DNA of 64,000 bases from Cellulomonas wangsupingiae (GTDB lineage: Bacteria > Actinomycetota > Actinomycetes > Actinomycetales > Cellulomonadaceae): NCBI RefSeq assembly GCF_024508275.1, contig NZ_CP101989.1, forward strand, positions 620,001 to 684,000, given 5' to 3'. The notes beneath the pieces were generated by a model, which saw only the letters and a program-made list of their open reading frames with translations, was not told where the DNA came from and did no database searches. Both the position numbers and the translations under genes were made by a program. Shown piece by piece: positions 47,700-57,473 of this stretch (its first letter is position 1; each line of letters opens with the position of its first letter).

Positions 47700-50600
47700 A
47701 TGCGAAGCAGACCGCGCCGAAAGGCGTTCGAAAGTATCGGTGTCACGGCGGCTGTCGCCGCTCTCGTCGTCGCGCCCATGATCGGCACGTCCCTGTCCTC
47801 GGCGAGTGCCGCCGCGCCACCCGTGGTGGTCGTCTCGGCGAACTTCGACGACGGCACGCTGGGTCAGCTGCAGCAGAGCGGCAACCCGACGTTCGAGTAC
47901 GTCGCGGAGGGCGCGGGGCGCGCGCTGAGCGTCTCGGGCCGCGTGAACAGCTGGGACGGGGTGTCCAGCGCCGAGGGGGTGTTCGAGGCGGGCACGGAGT
48001 ACACGCTCAGCGCCCGCGTCCGGCTCCCCGCGGGCTCGGCGCCCACGACGGCGCACTTCACCGGGTTCAACGGAGTGGCGAACCCCGACGGTGTCTACAC
48101 CTGGGTGGGCGACACCCCGGTCACGGCGGACGCCTGGACCACGGTCACCGGGACGTACACGCTGCCGGCCGGCTCGGTGCCGGCGAAGTCGAAGGTCACC
48201 CTGGAGGTCGGTGGCGCGGCTCCGTGGCCGGCCTTCCTCCTCGACGACGTGCTCGTGACGCGCGCGGCACCGACGCCGCCACCAACGACGACGGTCGTCT
48301 CGGCGAACTTCGACGACGGCACGCTGGGTCAGCTGCAGCAGAGCGGCAACCCGACGTTCGAGTACGTCGCGGAGGGCGCGGGGCGCGCGCTGAGCGTCTC
48401 GGGCCGCGTGAACAGCTGGGACGGGGTGTCCAGCGCCGAGGGGGTGCTCGAGGCGGGCACGGAGTACACGCTCAGCGCCCGCGTCCGGCTCCCCGCGGGC
48501 TCGGCGCCCACGACGGCGCACTTCACCGGGTTCAACGGAGTGGCGAACCCCGACGGTGTCTACACCTGGGTGGGCGACACCCCGGTCACGGCCGACGCCT
48601 GGACCACGGTCACCGGGACGTACACGCTGCCGGCCGGCTCGGTGCCGGCGAAGTCGAAGGTCACCCTGGAGGTCGGTGGCGCGGCTCCGTGGCCGGCCTT
48701 CCTCCTCGACGACGTCGTGGTCAGCCGCCCCGGGAGCAGCCCCGGTGACGGCTGGGCCCCGGACCTCACGGGCTTCGTGCCCGGTGGTGCGGTGAGCCCG
48801 ACGGCGTCGCCCGTCACCACGGCACGCACGGTCGAGGGCGCGACGCGCACCGCCGCGCTGACGTTCGACGACGGCCCCGACGGCGCCCACACGGACGGGC
48901 TGCTCGACTTCCTCGCGGCCAACGACGTCCAGGCCACGTTCTGCGTCATCGGCCAGAACGTGAAGGCGTCCGGCGGCGCAGCCCTCCTGCGGCGGATCGT
49001 GTCCGAGGGGCACGCGGTGTGCAACCACGGCACGGGCTACGCCGACATGGGCGGGTGGACCAAGGCCCAGGTCGAGGCCGACCTCCGGGAGAACCTCGCG
49101 ACCATCCGCACGGCGCTCGGTGACCCGACGGCCAAGGTGCCGTACTTCCGCGCCCCCAACGGGTCGTGGGGCCAGACGGCGGCCGTGGCCGTCGCGCTGG
49201 GCATGCAGCCCCTCGCCGTCACGAACACGATCGAGGACTGGTCGACGCAGGACGAGGCGACCCTGACCGCGAACCTGCGCGCCGCCATGAAGGACGGCCA
49301 GGTCGTCCTGGTCCACGACGGTGGCGGTGACCGCGCCGCCTCGGTGGCGGCCACGCGCACGGTCGTCGCCGAGCGCCTCGCGGCCGGCTGGACGTTCACG
49401 CTGCCCACCGGTGGTGCGGACGGCTCGTACGTCCCGTCCCGCAGCATCGACGCGGACTTCGAGGACGGCACGTCGCAGGGCTGGTCCGGCCGCGACGTCG
49501 GCAACGGCCCGCCCACGGTCGAGATCGTCGAGCCGGGTCACGCGTCGAGGTACGCCGCGCGCATCTCGGACCGTGCCGGACACGGCGAGGGCCTGATCGC
49601 GGACGTCACCGGCATCTTCGAGGGCGGCGCCACGTACGACTTCTCGGCGTGGATCAAGTTCGAGGAGGGCGGCACCCCCGGTGACGTCTCCCTGACGGCC
49701 GACGTGGACAGCTCGTACCCGAACCTGGTGCAGCTGACGGGCATGGCGAACGACTGGGTGCAGGTCTCCGGGACGTTCGCGATGCCGCCGTACACGACCA
49801 GTGCGCGGCTGTACTTCGAGACCCACTACGCCGGTGGCAACACGTCGACCTTCCTGGTCGACGACATCACCTTCACCCAGCGGCCGGACCCGGTGATCCA
49901 GAAGGACCTGCCGGCGCTGTTCGACTCGGTGGACGTGCCGCTCGGCGTGGCCGTCGACGCCCGGGAGACCCAGCGGTCGGCGGCGGAGCTGCTCAACCAG
50001 CACTTCGAGCAGGTCACCGCCGAGAACTCGATGAAGCCGGAGAACTGGTACAACGGCCGCACGTTCGCGCCGAACGCGCAGACCGAGGCCATGATGGACT
50101 ACGCCGTCGCCAACGACCTGCGGGTCTACGGGCACGTGCTCGTGTGGCACGCGCAGACGCCGGCCTGGTTCTTCCAGGACGAGGCGAGCCAGCCTCTGCC
50201 GGTGAACGCCGCGAGCGCCGAGATCGTCCGGCAGCGCATGGAGACCCACATCGAGAACGTCGCGAAGTGGATCCACGACGAGTACGGCGCCTTCGGCTCG
50301 CCGACCAACCCGGTCGTCGGCTGGGACGTCGTCAACGAGGTGATCTCCGACGGGAGCACCCCCGACGGCATGCGTGAGAGCCCTTGGCACACGTACCTCG
50401 GCGAGGAGTTCGTCGACCGTGCGTTCGAGTACGCGGACAAGTACGTCAACGACGCGTACCACGCCGGCGGCGAGGCGCCTCGGATCGCGCTGTTCATCAA
50501 CGACTACAACAGCGAGCTGACGAGCAAGCAGGACCGGTACTACCGACTGGTGACCGACCTCATCGAGCGCGGTGTGCCGATCGACGGCGTGGGCCACCAG

Positions 50601-52418
50601 TTCCACGTCTCGCTCTCGCTGCCGGTGTCGTTGCTCGACGGCGCCCTGGCCCGGTTCTCCGGTCTGGGTCTGCAGCAGGCCGTGACGGAGTTCGACGTCA
50701 CCGCAGGTGCCACGACGGACGAGGAGCTGCGCCACGCGCTGTTCATCGAGCAGGGCTACTACTACCGCGACGCGTTCAAGGTGTTCCAGAAGTACGAGGA
50801 GCAGATGTTCTCGATCACGGTGTGGGGTCTGTACGACGCGCGGTCGTGGCGCAACGCCGACGGTGGTCCGCTGCCGTTCGACGAGGGCATGCAGGCCAAG
50901 CCGGCCTACTACGGCATCGTCGACGCCGAGCTGCCGGCACGGGTCCGCACCGCTCACGCGTTCGCGGGTGACGTGGCCCTCGACGCCGACGCGACGTCGG
51001 ACGTCGCGTGGCAGCAGCTCCCGCTCACGTTGGTGGACGGTGAGGTCGCCGGGTTCCAGGCACGGTGGAGCACGGACCACCTCACGGTGTTCGTGGCCGC
51101 GCAGGACGGGTACGACACGGTCGAGATCCAGGTGGGCGACAAGGAGTACGTGATCGCACGTGACTCGTCCGGGACCGACCGGGTCGTCACCGACACCGCC
51201 GACGGGTGGGCCGCGGTGGTCCGCCTGCCGGTGACGGTGGAGCAGGGCGACGTCGTCGACTTCGACCTGCGGGCGGTCGAGGGCGACACGGTGGCCGGCT
51301 GGAACACGCCGGGTCACCTCGGTGAGCTGCGGCTCGTCGAGCCGCTGTCGACGGTCGCGGTCGCGAAGGCGGCGTCCGCGCCGGCCCTCGACGGCGAGGT
51401 GGACGCGGTCTGGCAGCAGGCGGCGACGGTGTCGACGGGCAAGCAGGTCGTCGGCACGGCCGGTGCGGCGGCGACGGTCCGGACCCTGTGGCAGGACAAC
51501 AGGCTGTTCGTCCTGGCCGACGTGGTCGACCCGACCGTGGACGCCGAGGACGCGTTCGAGATCTTCCTCGACGCGGGGAACTTCAAGAACGTCACGTACC
51601 GGTACGACGACCTGCATGTCGGCATCGACCGCTCGGGCACGGTGGCGGTGCTCCGGGGTGACCAGGGCTTCCACGCCAACCGCGTCGAGTCGGAGGTGGT
51701 GAGGACGGCGACCGGGTACCGCGTGGAGGCCTCCTTCGACATGCTCGACCAGTACGTCGGCCTGGGCACCTTCCACGGCCTGGACTTCCAGGTCACCGAC
51801 GCCGTCGACGGCGAGCAGGTCGCGGCGGCCACATGGGCCGACCCGATCGGCACGGGCGACGAGTCGACGCAGCGGTGGGGTGTGGCACAGCTCGTGGCCG
51901 CACCGACGCCGCCGACCGAGGGCGTGAAGCCCGAGCTGTGGCTCTCGTCGTCGTCCGTCAAGCCCGGCGGTGCGGTGAAGGTCGACCTGACCGGGTTCAT
52001 GCCGGGTGACACGGTGACGATCGCACTGGGCAACGGTGTGACGGCCGCGGGTGGCCTCGGTGGCGTGGGTGCCGCAGCGGTGGCGCCCGCGGGGACGACG
52101 GCGCTCGGCTCGGTGGTCGTCGCGGCTGACGGCACGGCGGCGCTGACGGTGACCGTCCCGCTCCGGACGGTGGCGGGCACGTACCTCGTGGTCGCGGCGG
52201 TCGAGGGCGAGGTCGTCGCCGAGGGTGCGCTCACCGTCCTGGCGGCCGCCCCGGCCGCCCCGGACGCGGCGGCGGGTCGTGGCGCGCTGGCGACCACGGG
52301 CACGGGCGTCGCACCGGGCCTGCTGGGCCTGCTGGCGCTGCTGACGGGCAGCGTGCTGGTCGTCGTGCACCACCGGCTCCGCCCGGGGTCGGGGGTCCAC
52401 CGCGCACCGAGGCGCTGA
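47700..52418 (+). CDS. Secreted, wall-anchored CE4-GH10 xylanase (CBM-CBM-CE4-CBM-GH10-CBM9-CBM9-LAXTG)
   Basis: 1572 residues. Order: signal peptide (1-39); two nearly identical CBM4/22-like domains (44-184 and 199-339); CE4 polysaccharide deacetylase (about 380-570: TFDDGP, RAPNGSWG, LVHDGGG); third CBM (580-728); GH10 catalytic domain (737-1080) with acid/base Glu880 (WDVVNEV) and nucleophile Glu997 (TEFDV); two CBM9-like domains (1085-1402); an Ig-like domain; and LATTG (1530-1534) followed by a TM helix and basic tail. It would deacetylate and cut xylan at the cell surface. In CE4 the usual second metal His is not in place (NHGTGYADM). AAGGGAG precedes the ATG. It is the first of three paralogues. 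Confidence 0.93.
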   Translation: MRSRPRRKAFESIGVTAAVAALVVAPMIGTSLSSASAAAPPVVVVSANFDDGTLGQLQQSGNPTFEYVAEGAGRALSVSGRVNSWDGVSSAEGVFEAGTEYTLSARVRLPAGSAPTTAHFTGFNGVANPDGVYTWVGDTPVTADAWTTVTGTYTLPAGSVPAKSKVTLEVGGAAPWPAFLLDDVLVTRAAPTPPPTTTVVSANFDDGTLGQLQQSGNPTFEYVAEGAGRALSVSGRVNSWDGVSSAEGVLEAGTEYTLSARVRLPAGSAPTTAHFTGFNGVANPDGVYTWVGDTPVTADAWTTVTGTYTLPAGSVPAKSKVTLEVGGAAPWPAFLLDDVVVSRPGSSPGDGWAPDLTGFVPGGAVSPTASPVTTARTVEGATRTAALTFDDGPDGAHTDGLLDFLAANDVQATFCVIGQNVKASGGAALLRRIVSEGHAVCNHGTGYADMGGWTKAQVEADLRENLATIRTALGDPTAKVPYFRAPNGSWGQTAAVAVALGMQPLAVTNTIEDWSTQDEATLTANLRAAMKDGQVVLVHDGGGDRAASVAATRTVVAERLAAGWTFTLPTGGADGSYVPSRSIDADFEDGTSQGWSGRDVGNGPPTVEIVEPGHASRYAARISDRAGHGEGLIADVTGIFEGGATYDFSAWIKFEEGGTPGDVSLTADVDSSYPNLVQLTGMANDWVQVSGTFAMPPYTTSARLYFETHYAGGNTSTFLVDDITFTQRPDPVIQKDLPALFDSVDVPLGVAVDARETQRSAAELLNQHFEQVTAENSMKPENWYNGRTFAPNAQTEAMMDYAVANDLRVYGHVLVWHAQTPAWFFQDEASQPLPVNAASAEIVRQRMETHIENVAKWIHDEYGAFGSPTNPVVGWDVVNEVISDGSTPDGMRESPWHTYLGEEFVDRAFEYADKYVNDAYHAGGEAPRIALFINDYNSELTSKQDRYYRLVTDLIERGVPIDGVGHQFHVSLSLPVSLLDGALARFSGLGLQQAVTEFDVTAGATTDEELRHALFIEQGYYYRDAFKVFQKYEEQMFSITVWGLYDARSWRNADGGPLPFDEGMQAKPAYYGIVDAELPARVRTAHAFAGDVALDADATSDVAWQQLPLTLVDGEVAGFQARWSTDHLTVFVAAQDGYDTVEIQVGDKEYVIARDSSGTDRVVTDTADGWAAVVRLPVTVEQGDVVDFDLRAVEGDTVAGWNTPGHLGELRLVEPLSTVAVAKAASAPALDGEVDAVWQQAATVSTGKQVVGTAGAAATVRTLWQDNRLFVLADVVDPTVDAEDAFEIFLDAGNFKNVTYRYDDLHVGIDRSGTVAVLRGDQGFHANRVESEVVRTATGYRVEASFDMLDQYVGLGTFHGLDFQVTDAVDGEQVAAATWADPIGTGDESTQRWGVAQLVAAPTPPTEGVKPELWLSSSSVKPGGAVKVDLTGFMPGDTVTIALGNGVTAAGGLGGVGAAAVAPAGTTALGSVVVAADGTAALTVTVPLRTVAGTYLVVAAVEGEVVAEGALTVLAAAPAAPDAAAGRGALATTGTGVAPGLLGLLALLTGSVLVVVHHRLRPGSGVHRAPRR
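47729..47740 (+). promoter_or_regulatory. Intragenic CGAAAGTATCGG site, xylanase gene 1
   Basis: The site begins 29 nt after the A of ATG 47700. The equivalent site in both paralogues is at the same offset. It is spelled with codons that are rare in this window (GAA, AGT). Confidence 0.45.
47829..48250 (+). repeat. Tandem CBM duplication, copy 1
   Basis: This 422-nt segment is repeated 465 nt later at 48294-48715. By eye only two bases differ (a Phe/Leu change and a silent change). It encodes the first CBM of xylanase gene 1. Confidence 0.9.
48294..48715 (+). repeat. Tandem CBM duplication, copy 2
   Basis: Second copy of the segment at 47829-48250. The 43-nt spacer between copies encodes a Pro/Thr linker. 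A repeat this similar may recombine, leaving one or several CBMs in frame because 465 is divisible by 3. Confidence 0.9.
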
Positions 52419-52438
52419 CCCGGCGCCACCGCGATACC

Positions 52439-52480
52439 GAGCCCCACCGGCCGGCCCTCCCCGGCCGGCCGGTGGGGCTC
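52439..52480 (+). terminator. Terminator after xylanase gene 1
   Basis: GAGCCCCACCGGCCGG (52439-52454) pairs perfectly with CCGGCCGGTGGGGCTC (52465-52480), loop 10 nt, followed by CTTCGT. It lies 20 nt after the stop codon. Confidence 0.75.
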
Positions 52481-52514
52481 CTTCGTGCGCGGCGGGCACC
52501 GCCCGCGACGGGCG

Positions 52515-52526
52515 CGATACTTTTCG
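52515..52526 (+). promoter_or_regulatory. Upstream CGATACTTTTCG site of xylanase gene 2
   Basis: This imperfect palindrome lies 124 nt before ATG 52639, matching the position of the related site before gene 3 exactly. Confidence 0.5.
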
Positions 52527-52568
52527 ACGGCGGTGTCGGCGGTGTGTCAGGTGCACCCGTCCGGTGTC

Positions 52569-52598
52569 TGGTCGGATGCCCAGTTTGCGGCGTACGGT
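52569..52598 (+). promoter_or_regulatory. Promoter of xylanase gene 2
   Basis: TGGTCG (52569-52574), an 18-nt spacer and TACGGT (52593-52598). The sequence around the -10 (AGTTTGCGGCGTACGGTGGG) is closely matched before gene 3, where TACGGT is also 46 nt before the ATG. Confidence 0.55.
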
Positions 52599-52638
52599 GG
52601 GGTGGCGAGTTCGGACTTCTGTGCGCAAGGGAGCGTCA

Positions 52639-55600
52639 ATGCGTCGAACCAGGCACCCCCGGGTGCTCGAAACTATCGGGATCGGTGCGACGGCGGTCGC
52701 CCTCGTCGCGACGTCCCTCGTGGTCGCCGGCGGTGCCGCCGGCGCCGTGGAGCCCGAGACCGTCCTCGGCCTGGACTTCGACGACGAGTCGATCGGCACG
52801 TGGACACCCAGCGGCGACGGCGTCAGCCTGGGCTACGTCGACGTCGACGCCGACGGCGGCAAGGCGCTGGAGGTCGCGGACCGGTCCGCCGACTACTTCG
52901 GCATCACGTCGCCCGAGGTCACGTACGAGGCGGGTGTCACCTACACGTTCTCGATGCGCGCACGCCTGCCCGAGGGTGCGGCCGGCACCAGCGCCATCCG
53001 CTTCGTGGTCGACCAGGACTACACCTGGATCGGCGACACGCCGATCGACGCCGACGGCTGGAGCACCGTCTCCGGGACGTACACCCCGACCGAGGACGTG
53101 ACCCGCAAGGTCTACCTCGGCACGGCGGACCTGGTGACCGGCACGTCTCCCGAGCCCACGTCGTACACCTACCTCGTCGACGACGTCGAGGTCACGCGCG
53201 CGGCCGCCGGCGGCGAGGACGTCACCGTCCTGAGCAGCGACTTCGAGTCCGGCGTCGCGCCGTGGGTCGGGCGCGGCACGGCGACCGTCGAGCGCACCAC
53301 GGACGCCGCGCACGGCGGCGAGGGCGCCATGCTCGTCAGCGGCCGGACGGACACCTGGCACGGTGCGGCCACGCCCATCGCGTCCCTGCTGCCGGCGGGC
53401 TCGACGTCCACCGTCTCCGCGTGGGTCAGGCTGGCAGCGGGCCAGGAGGCCGACACGATCAAGATGACGGTCGCCGAGGTCCCCGAGGCGTACACGCAGG
53501 TCGCGCCCGCGGTGGAGGTGACGGACCAGGAGTGGGTCCAGCTCACCGGCACGTACACGCGCGGTGACGCCGTGACCGGCGGTGACCTGTACCTCGAGGC
53601 CGCCGGTGCGACGACGAGCTTCCTCGTCGACGACGTGGTCATCACCAGCCGGACGCCGACGGACGACTGGGAGCCCGACCTCGACGGCTTCGTGCCGGGT
53701 GGTGCGGTGAACCCGACCAGCACCCCGGTCGTCGCCGCACGCGGCACCGGTGACGTCGCCGCGCTGACGTTCGACGACGGCCCGAACGGCGAGGACACGG
53801 CCGAGCTGCTGGACTTCCTCGCGGAGAACGACCTGCCCGCGACGTTCTGCGTCATCGGCTCGCAGGTCACCGCGCCCGGTGGCGCGGACATGCTGCGCCG
53901 GATCGTCTCCGAGGGCCACACGCTGTGCAACCACAGCACCGGCTGGGCCGACATGGGCGCCATGACCAAGGCGCAGGTCGAGACCGACCTCAAGGCCAAC
54001 CTCGCGATCATCCGCGAGGCGCTCGGCGACCCGGACGCGAAGGTCCCGTACTTCCGCGCGCCCAACGGCTCGTGGGGCCAGACCATCCCGGTCGCCGTCG
54101 CGCTCGGCATGCAGCCGCTCGCCGTGACCAACACGATCTCGGACTGGGAGACCCAGGACGAGGCGGTCCTGACCGCCAACCTGCGCGCCGCGATGCAGCC
54201 GGGCCGCATCGTGCTGGTGCACGACGGCGGCGGGGACCGCGCCGCCTCGGTGGCGGCCACGCGCACGGTGGTCACCGAGCGCCTCGCCGACGGCTGGACG
54301 TTCACGCTGCCGCAGGGCGGCGCCGACGACGCGGGCACCAACCTCACCTTCGACTTCGAGGACGGCACGCTGCAGGGCTGGGAGCCGCGCGCCACCGAGG
54401 ACGGCGCCGCCACGGTCGCCGTGGTCGAGGGCGGGCACGACTCGACGTACGCCGCGCAGGTGTCCGACCGCGTGCACCAGGGCCAGGGCCTGCAGTACGA
54501 CGTCACCGGGCTGCTGGCCGCGGGGACGACGTACGAGTTCGAGGCGTGGGTCCGGTTCGCGGGAACGCCGGGTGACATGACGCTCAGCGTGCGCACGGAG
54601 GCCGGCGGGACGAGCACCTACGGCAACCTGGTCACGATCACCGGGGTCACCGAGGAGTGGACCCGCGTCACCGGCAGGTTCTCCCTGCCGGCGTACGAGA
54701 CGGCCGCCGAGGTGTACTTCGAGACCGCGTGGGACAGCGGCAACCCGGGCAACACGTCGACCTTCCTCGTCGACGACGTCGTGTTCCGCACGCCGCCGCC
54801 CGCGACGATCGAGGACATCACGCCGCTCAAGGACACCGTGCCGTTCCCGATGGGCGTCGCGATCGACAGCCGCGAGACCCAGGGCGACCCGGGCACGCTC
54901 ACGCAGCGGCACTTCAACCAGATCACGGCCGAGAACCACATGAAGCCCGAGGCCTGGTACGACGCCGAGGGCGCCTTCCGGATCCACCCCGAGGCGACGG
55001 CCCTGATGGACTCGGCCGCGGCCCACGACATGCGGGTCTACGGCCACGTGCTCGTGTGGCACAGCCAGACGCCGGAGTGGTTCTTCCAGGACGACGCCGG
55101 GCAGCCGCTGACGGCGGACGACGCCGGTCAGGCCGTGCTGCGTGAGCGTCTGCGCACGCACATCTTCGACATCGCCGGGAACCTCGCGGGCACCTACGGC
55201 CCGTTCGGGTCGGACACGAACCCGCTCGTGGCGTGGGACGTCGTCAACGAGGTCGTGTCCGACGGGGCCGAGAACCCCGACGGCCTGCGGCGCTCCGAGT
55301 GGTTCCGCATCCTCGGCGAGGACTTCATCGACCTCGCGTTCCAGTTCGCCGACGAGGCGTTCAACGAGGAGTACGCCGCGCCCGGCACCGACCGTCCGGT
55401 GGCGCTGTTCATCAACGACTACAACACCGAGCAGTCCGGCAAGCAGGACCGCTACTACGCGCTGGTCGAGCGGCTGCTCGCCCGCGGGGTGCCGGTCGAC
55501 GGCGTGGGCCACCAGTTCCACGTCAGCCTGTCGCTCCCGGTCTCCGCGCTGGAGGCCGCCATCACGAGGTTCGAGGCGCTCGACGTGGTCCAGGCCGTCA

Positions 55601-57420
55601 CCGAGCTCGACGTCGCCACCGGCACCCCGGTGACCGACGCCAAGCTCATCGACCAGGGCTACTTCTACCGCGACGCGTTCGACATCTTCCGGTCGCACGC
55701 CGACTCGCTGTTCTCGGTGACCGTGTGGGGCCTCAACGACGGCCGCAGCTGGGTCAACGACAACGGCGCACCGCTGCTGTTCAACGACGACCTGCAGGCC
55801 AAGCCCGCGTACTACGGCGCGGCCGACCAGGACCTGCCGGACCGCGTCCGCACCGCCACCGTGTTCGGCGGCCAGGTCGCGCTCGACGAGGACGCCACGT
55901 CCGCCGTCGAGTGGCAGCAGCTCCGCCTGCACGACGTCGGCGAGGCCGGTGCCTTCCAGCTGCGCTGGACCGCGGACACGCTCACGGTGCTCGTGGACGT
56001 CGAGGGCGACGCCGATGCCGTCGAGGTGCAGGTGGGCGACACCACGTTCACCTACGCCCGTGACGGGTCGGGCGACGTCGACGGCGTCGACGCCGACCGG
56101 ACGGGCGGCTGGCGTGCCGTCGTGCACGTGCCGCTGGACGGGGCGGCGGTCGGCGGCACGCTGCCGTTCGACCTGCGGATCGTCGACGGTGACGACGTCA
56201 CGGGGTGGGCGAACGCCGGCGCGACCGGCACGCTGACCCTCGTCGAGGAGCTGTCCTACCTCGAGGTCGGGCAGGCGACGGCGGCACCCACGGTCGACGG
56301 TGACGTCGACGACGTGTGGGCCGACGCGGAGGCGGTGACGTCGGCCAAGCAGGTGTCCGGCACGGGCACGGCCGTCGGCGAGTTCCGGACCCTGTGGTCG
56401 GACGACACGCTGTACGTGCTCGCCGAGATCGCCGACCCGGACATCGACGTCACGGGATCCGACCCGTGGATCCAGGACTCCGTGGAGATCTACGTCGACG
56501 CGGGCAACTACAAGAACGGCGCGTACCGGGCCGAGGACACGCAGATCCGCATCTCGGCGGAGAACGTGGTCTCGTTCGGTACCGGGGACGAGGCGGCGCA
56601 GCGCGCACGCGTCGAGTCGGCGACCACGCGCACCGACGAGGGCTACCTCGTCGAGCTCTCGGTCGACCTGCTCGACGAGGGTGGGCTCGGCACCTTCCAC
56701 GGCCTGGACTTCCAGGTCAACGACGCGTCGGCCGGTGCCCGCCTGGGCATCACCAACTGGGCGGACCCCACGGGCCTCGGCTACCAGTCGAACGCCCGGT
56801 GGGGCGTCGGGCAGCTCGTGGCCGCCGAGCCGCCGTCCGGCCCGGCCACGGGGGTGCCGGCCAGGCCGCTGCTCTCGCACGACAACTGGGACGGCGACGG
56901 CTCGTTCACGGTGAGGTCGTCGGTGTGGTGGGGGCAGAACGCCCACACCCTGACCCTCCTCGAGAACGGCACGCCGATCGCCACGCAGCGCGTCGTCGAC
57001 GCGACCCCGGGCGCCCAGACCGCGACCTTCGAGGTCACGGGCCGGGCCAACGGCTCCTACTCCTACGAGGTCGTCGCGACCAACCAGCACGGCGAGACGA
57101 CGAGCCGGCCCCTGGTGGTGCGGGTCGTCGCCGCGAACCCGGGGATGCCCGTGGTCGTGCACGACAACTGGGACGGCAACGGGACCTACACCGTCTCGAT
57201 GCACATGTGGTGGGGCACCAACGCCGACACGTACAGGCTCTACGAGAACGGTGTCCTGGTCGACACCCAGACGCTGACGCCGAACGGTCGCCACCCGCAG
57301 CACGCGGGGACGCGGATCACCGGCCGCGCCAAGGGGATCTACAGGTACACCGTGGAGCTGTCCAACGCGGCGGGCACCACCACGAGCCGCCTGGCGCTCC
57401 CGGTGGTCGTCTGGCGATGA
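52639..57420 (+). CDS. Secreted CE4-GH10 xylanase with two C-terminal HDNWDG modules
   Basis: 1593 residues. Order: signal peptide (1-36); CBM4/22-like domains (38-189 and 195-340); CE4 (about 370-560: TFDDGP, RAPNGSWG, LVHDGGG); third CBM (568-718); GH10 (728-1070) with Glu871 (WDVVNEV) and Glu989 (TELDV); CBM9-like pair (1075-1398); and two roughly 90-residue beta-rich modules beginning LLSHDNWDGDG (about 1407) and VVVHDNWDGNG (about 1502). It lacks the LAXTG anchor of its neighbours, so it is probably released or held by its C-terminal modules. The CE4 motif NHSTGWADM again lacks the second His. ATG 52639 follows AAGGGAG, as in its paralogues. Confidence 0.93.
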   Translation: MRRTRHPRVLETIGIGATAVALVATSLVVAGGAAGAVEPETVLGLDFDDESIGTWTPSGDGVSLGYVDVDADGGKALEVADRSADYFGITSPEVTYEAGVTYTFSMRARLPEGAAGTSAIRFVVDQDYTWIGDTPIDADGWSTVSGTYTPTEDVTRKVYLGTADLVTGTSPEPTSYTYLVDDVEVTRAAAGGEDVTVLSSDFESGVAPWVGRGTATVERTTDAAHGGEGAMLVSGRTDTWHGAATPIASLLPAGSTSTVSAWVRLAAGQEADTIKMTVAEVPEAYTQVAPAVEVTDQEWVQLTGTYTRGDAVTGGDLYLEAAGATTSFLVDDVVITSRTPTDDWEPDLDGFVPGGAVNPTSTPVVAARGTGDVAALTFDDGPNGEDTAELLDFLAENDLPATFCVIGSQVTAPGGADMLRRIVSEGHTLCNHSTGWADMGAMTKAQVETDLKANLAIIREALGDPDAKVPYFRAPNGSWGQTIPVAVALGMQPLAVTNTISDWETQDEAVLTANLRAAMQPGRIVLVHDGGGDRAASVAATRTVVTERLADGWTFTLPQGGADDAGTNLTFDFEDGTLQGWEPRATEDGAATVAVVEGGHDSTYAAQVSDRVHQGQGLQYDVTGLLAAGTTYEFEAWVRFAGTPGDMTLSVRTEAGGTSTYGNLVTITGVTEEWTRVTGRFSLPAYETAAEVYFETAWDSGNPGNTSTFLVDDVVFRTPPPATIEDITPLKDTVPFPMGVAIDSRETQGDPGTLTQRHFNQITAENHMKPEAWYDAEGAFRIHPEATALMDSAAAHDMRVYGHVLVWHSQTPEWFFQDDAGQPLTADDAGQAVLRERLRTHIFDIAGNLAGTYGPFGSDTNPLVAWDVVNEVVSDGAENPDGLRRSEWFRILGEDFIDLAFQFADEAFNEEYAAPGTDRPVALFINDYNTEQSGKQDRYYALVERLLARGVPVDGVGHQFHVSLSLPVSALEAAITRFEALDVVQAVTELDVATGTPVTDAKLIDQGYFYRDAFDIFRSHADSLFSVTVWGLNDGRSWVNDNGAPLLFNDDLQAKPAYYGAADQDLPDRVRTATVFGGQVALDEDATSAVEWQQLRLHDVGEAGAFQLRWTADTLTVLVDVEGDADAVEVQVGDTTFTYARDGSGDVDGVDADRTGGWRAVVHVPLDGAAVGGTLPFDLRIVDGDDVTGWANAGATGTLTLVEELSYLEVGQATAAPTVDGDVDDVWADAEAVTSAKQVSGTGTAVGEFRTLWSDDTLYVLAEIADPDIDVTGSDPWIQDSVEIYVDAGNYKNGAYRAEDTQIRISAENVVSFGTGDEAAQRARVESATTRTDEGYLVELSVDLLDEGGLGTFHGLDFQVNDASAGARLGITNWADPTGLGYQSNARWGVGQLVAAEPPSGPATGVPARPLLSHDNWDGDGSFTVRSSVWWGQNAHTLTLLENGTPIATQRVVDATPGAQTATFEVTGRANGSYSYEVVATNQHGETTSRPLVVRVVAANPGMPVVVHDNWDGNGTYTVSMHMWWGTNADTYRLYENGVLVDTQTLTPNGRHPQHAGTRITGRAKGIYRYTVELSNAAGTTTSRLALPVVVWR
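52668..52679 (+). promoter_or_regulatory. Intragenic CGAAACTATCGG site, xylanase gene 2
   Basis: It begins 29 nt into the gene, identical to the site in gene 3. The GAA and ACT codons here are unusual in this GC-rich sequence, suggesting selection on the DNA itself. Confidence 0.5.
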
Positions 57421-57432
57421 CCTCCCTGCCCC

Positions 57433-57464
57433 GGTCGGGGTGAGGGCACGACCTCACCCCGACC
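57433..57464 (+). terminator. First terminator-like hairpin after xylanase gene 2
   Basis: GGTCGGGGTGAGG (57433-57445) and CCTCACCCCGACC (57452-57464) are perfect 13-nt arms with a 6-nt loop, 13 nt after the stop codon. Confidence 0.65.
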
Positions 57465-57473
57465 CTCCCCGGG

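Noticed and set aside
46959..52799. 1946-codon open frame on the minus strand opposite nadB and xylanase gene 1
   Set aside because: Arg/Val/His-rich product with no domain, exactly opposite well-supported genes. GC-rich third positions keep such frames open.
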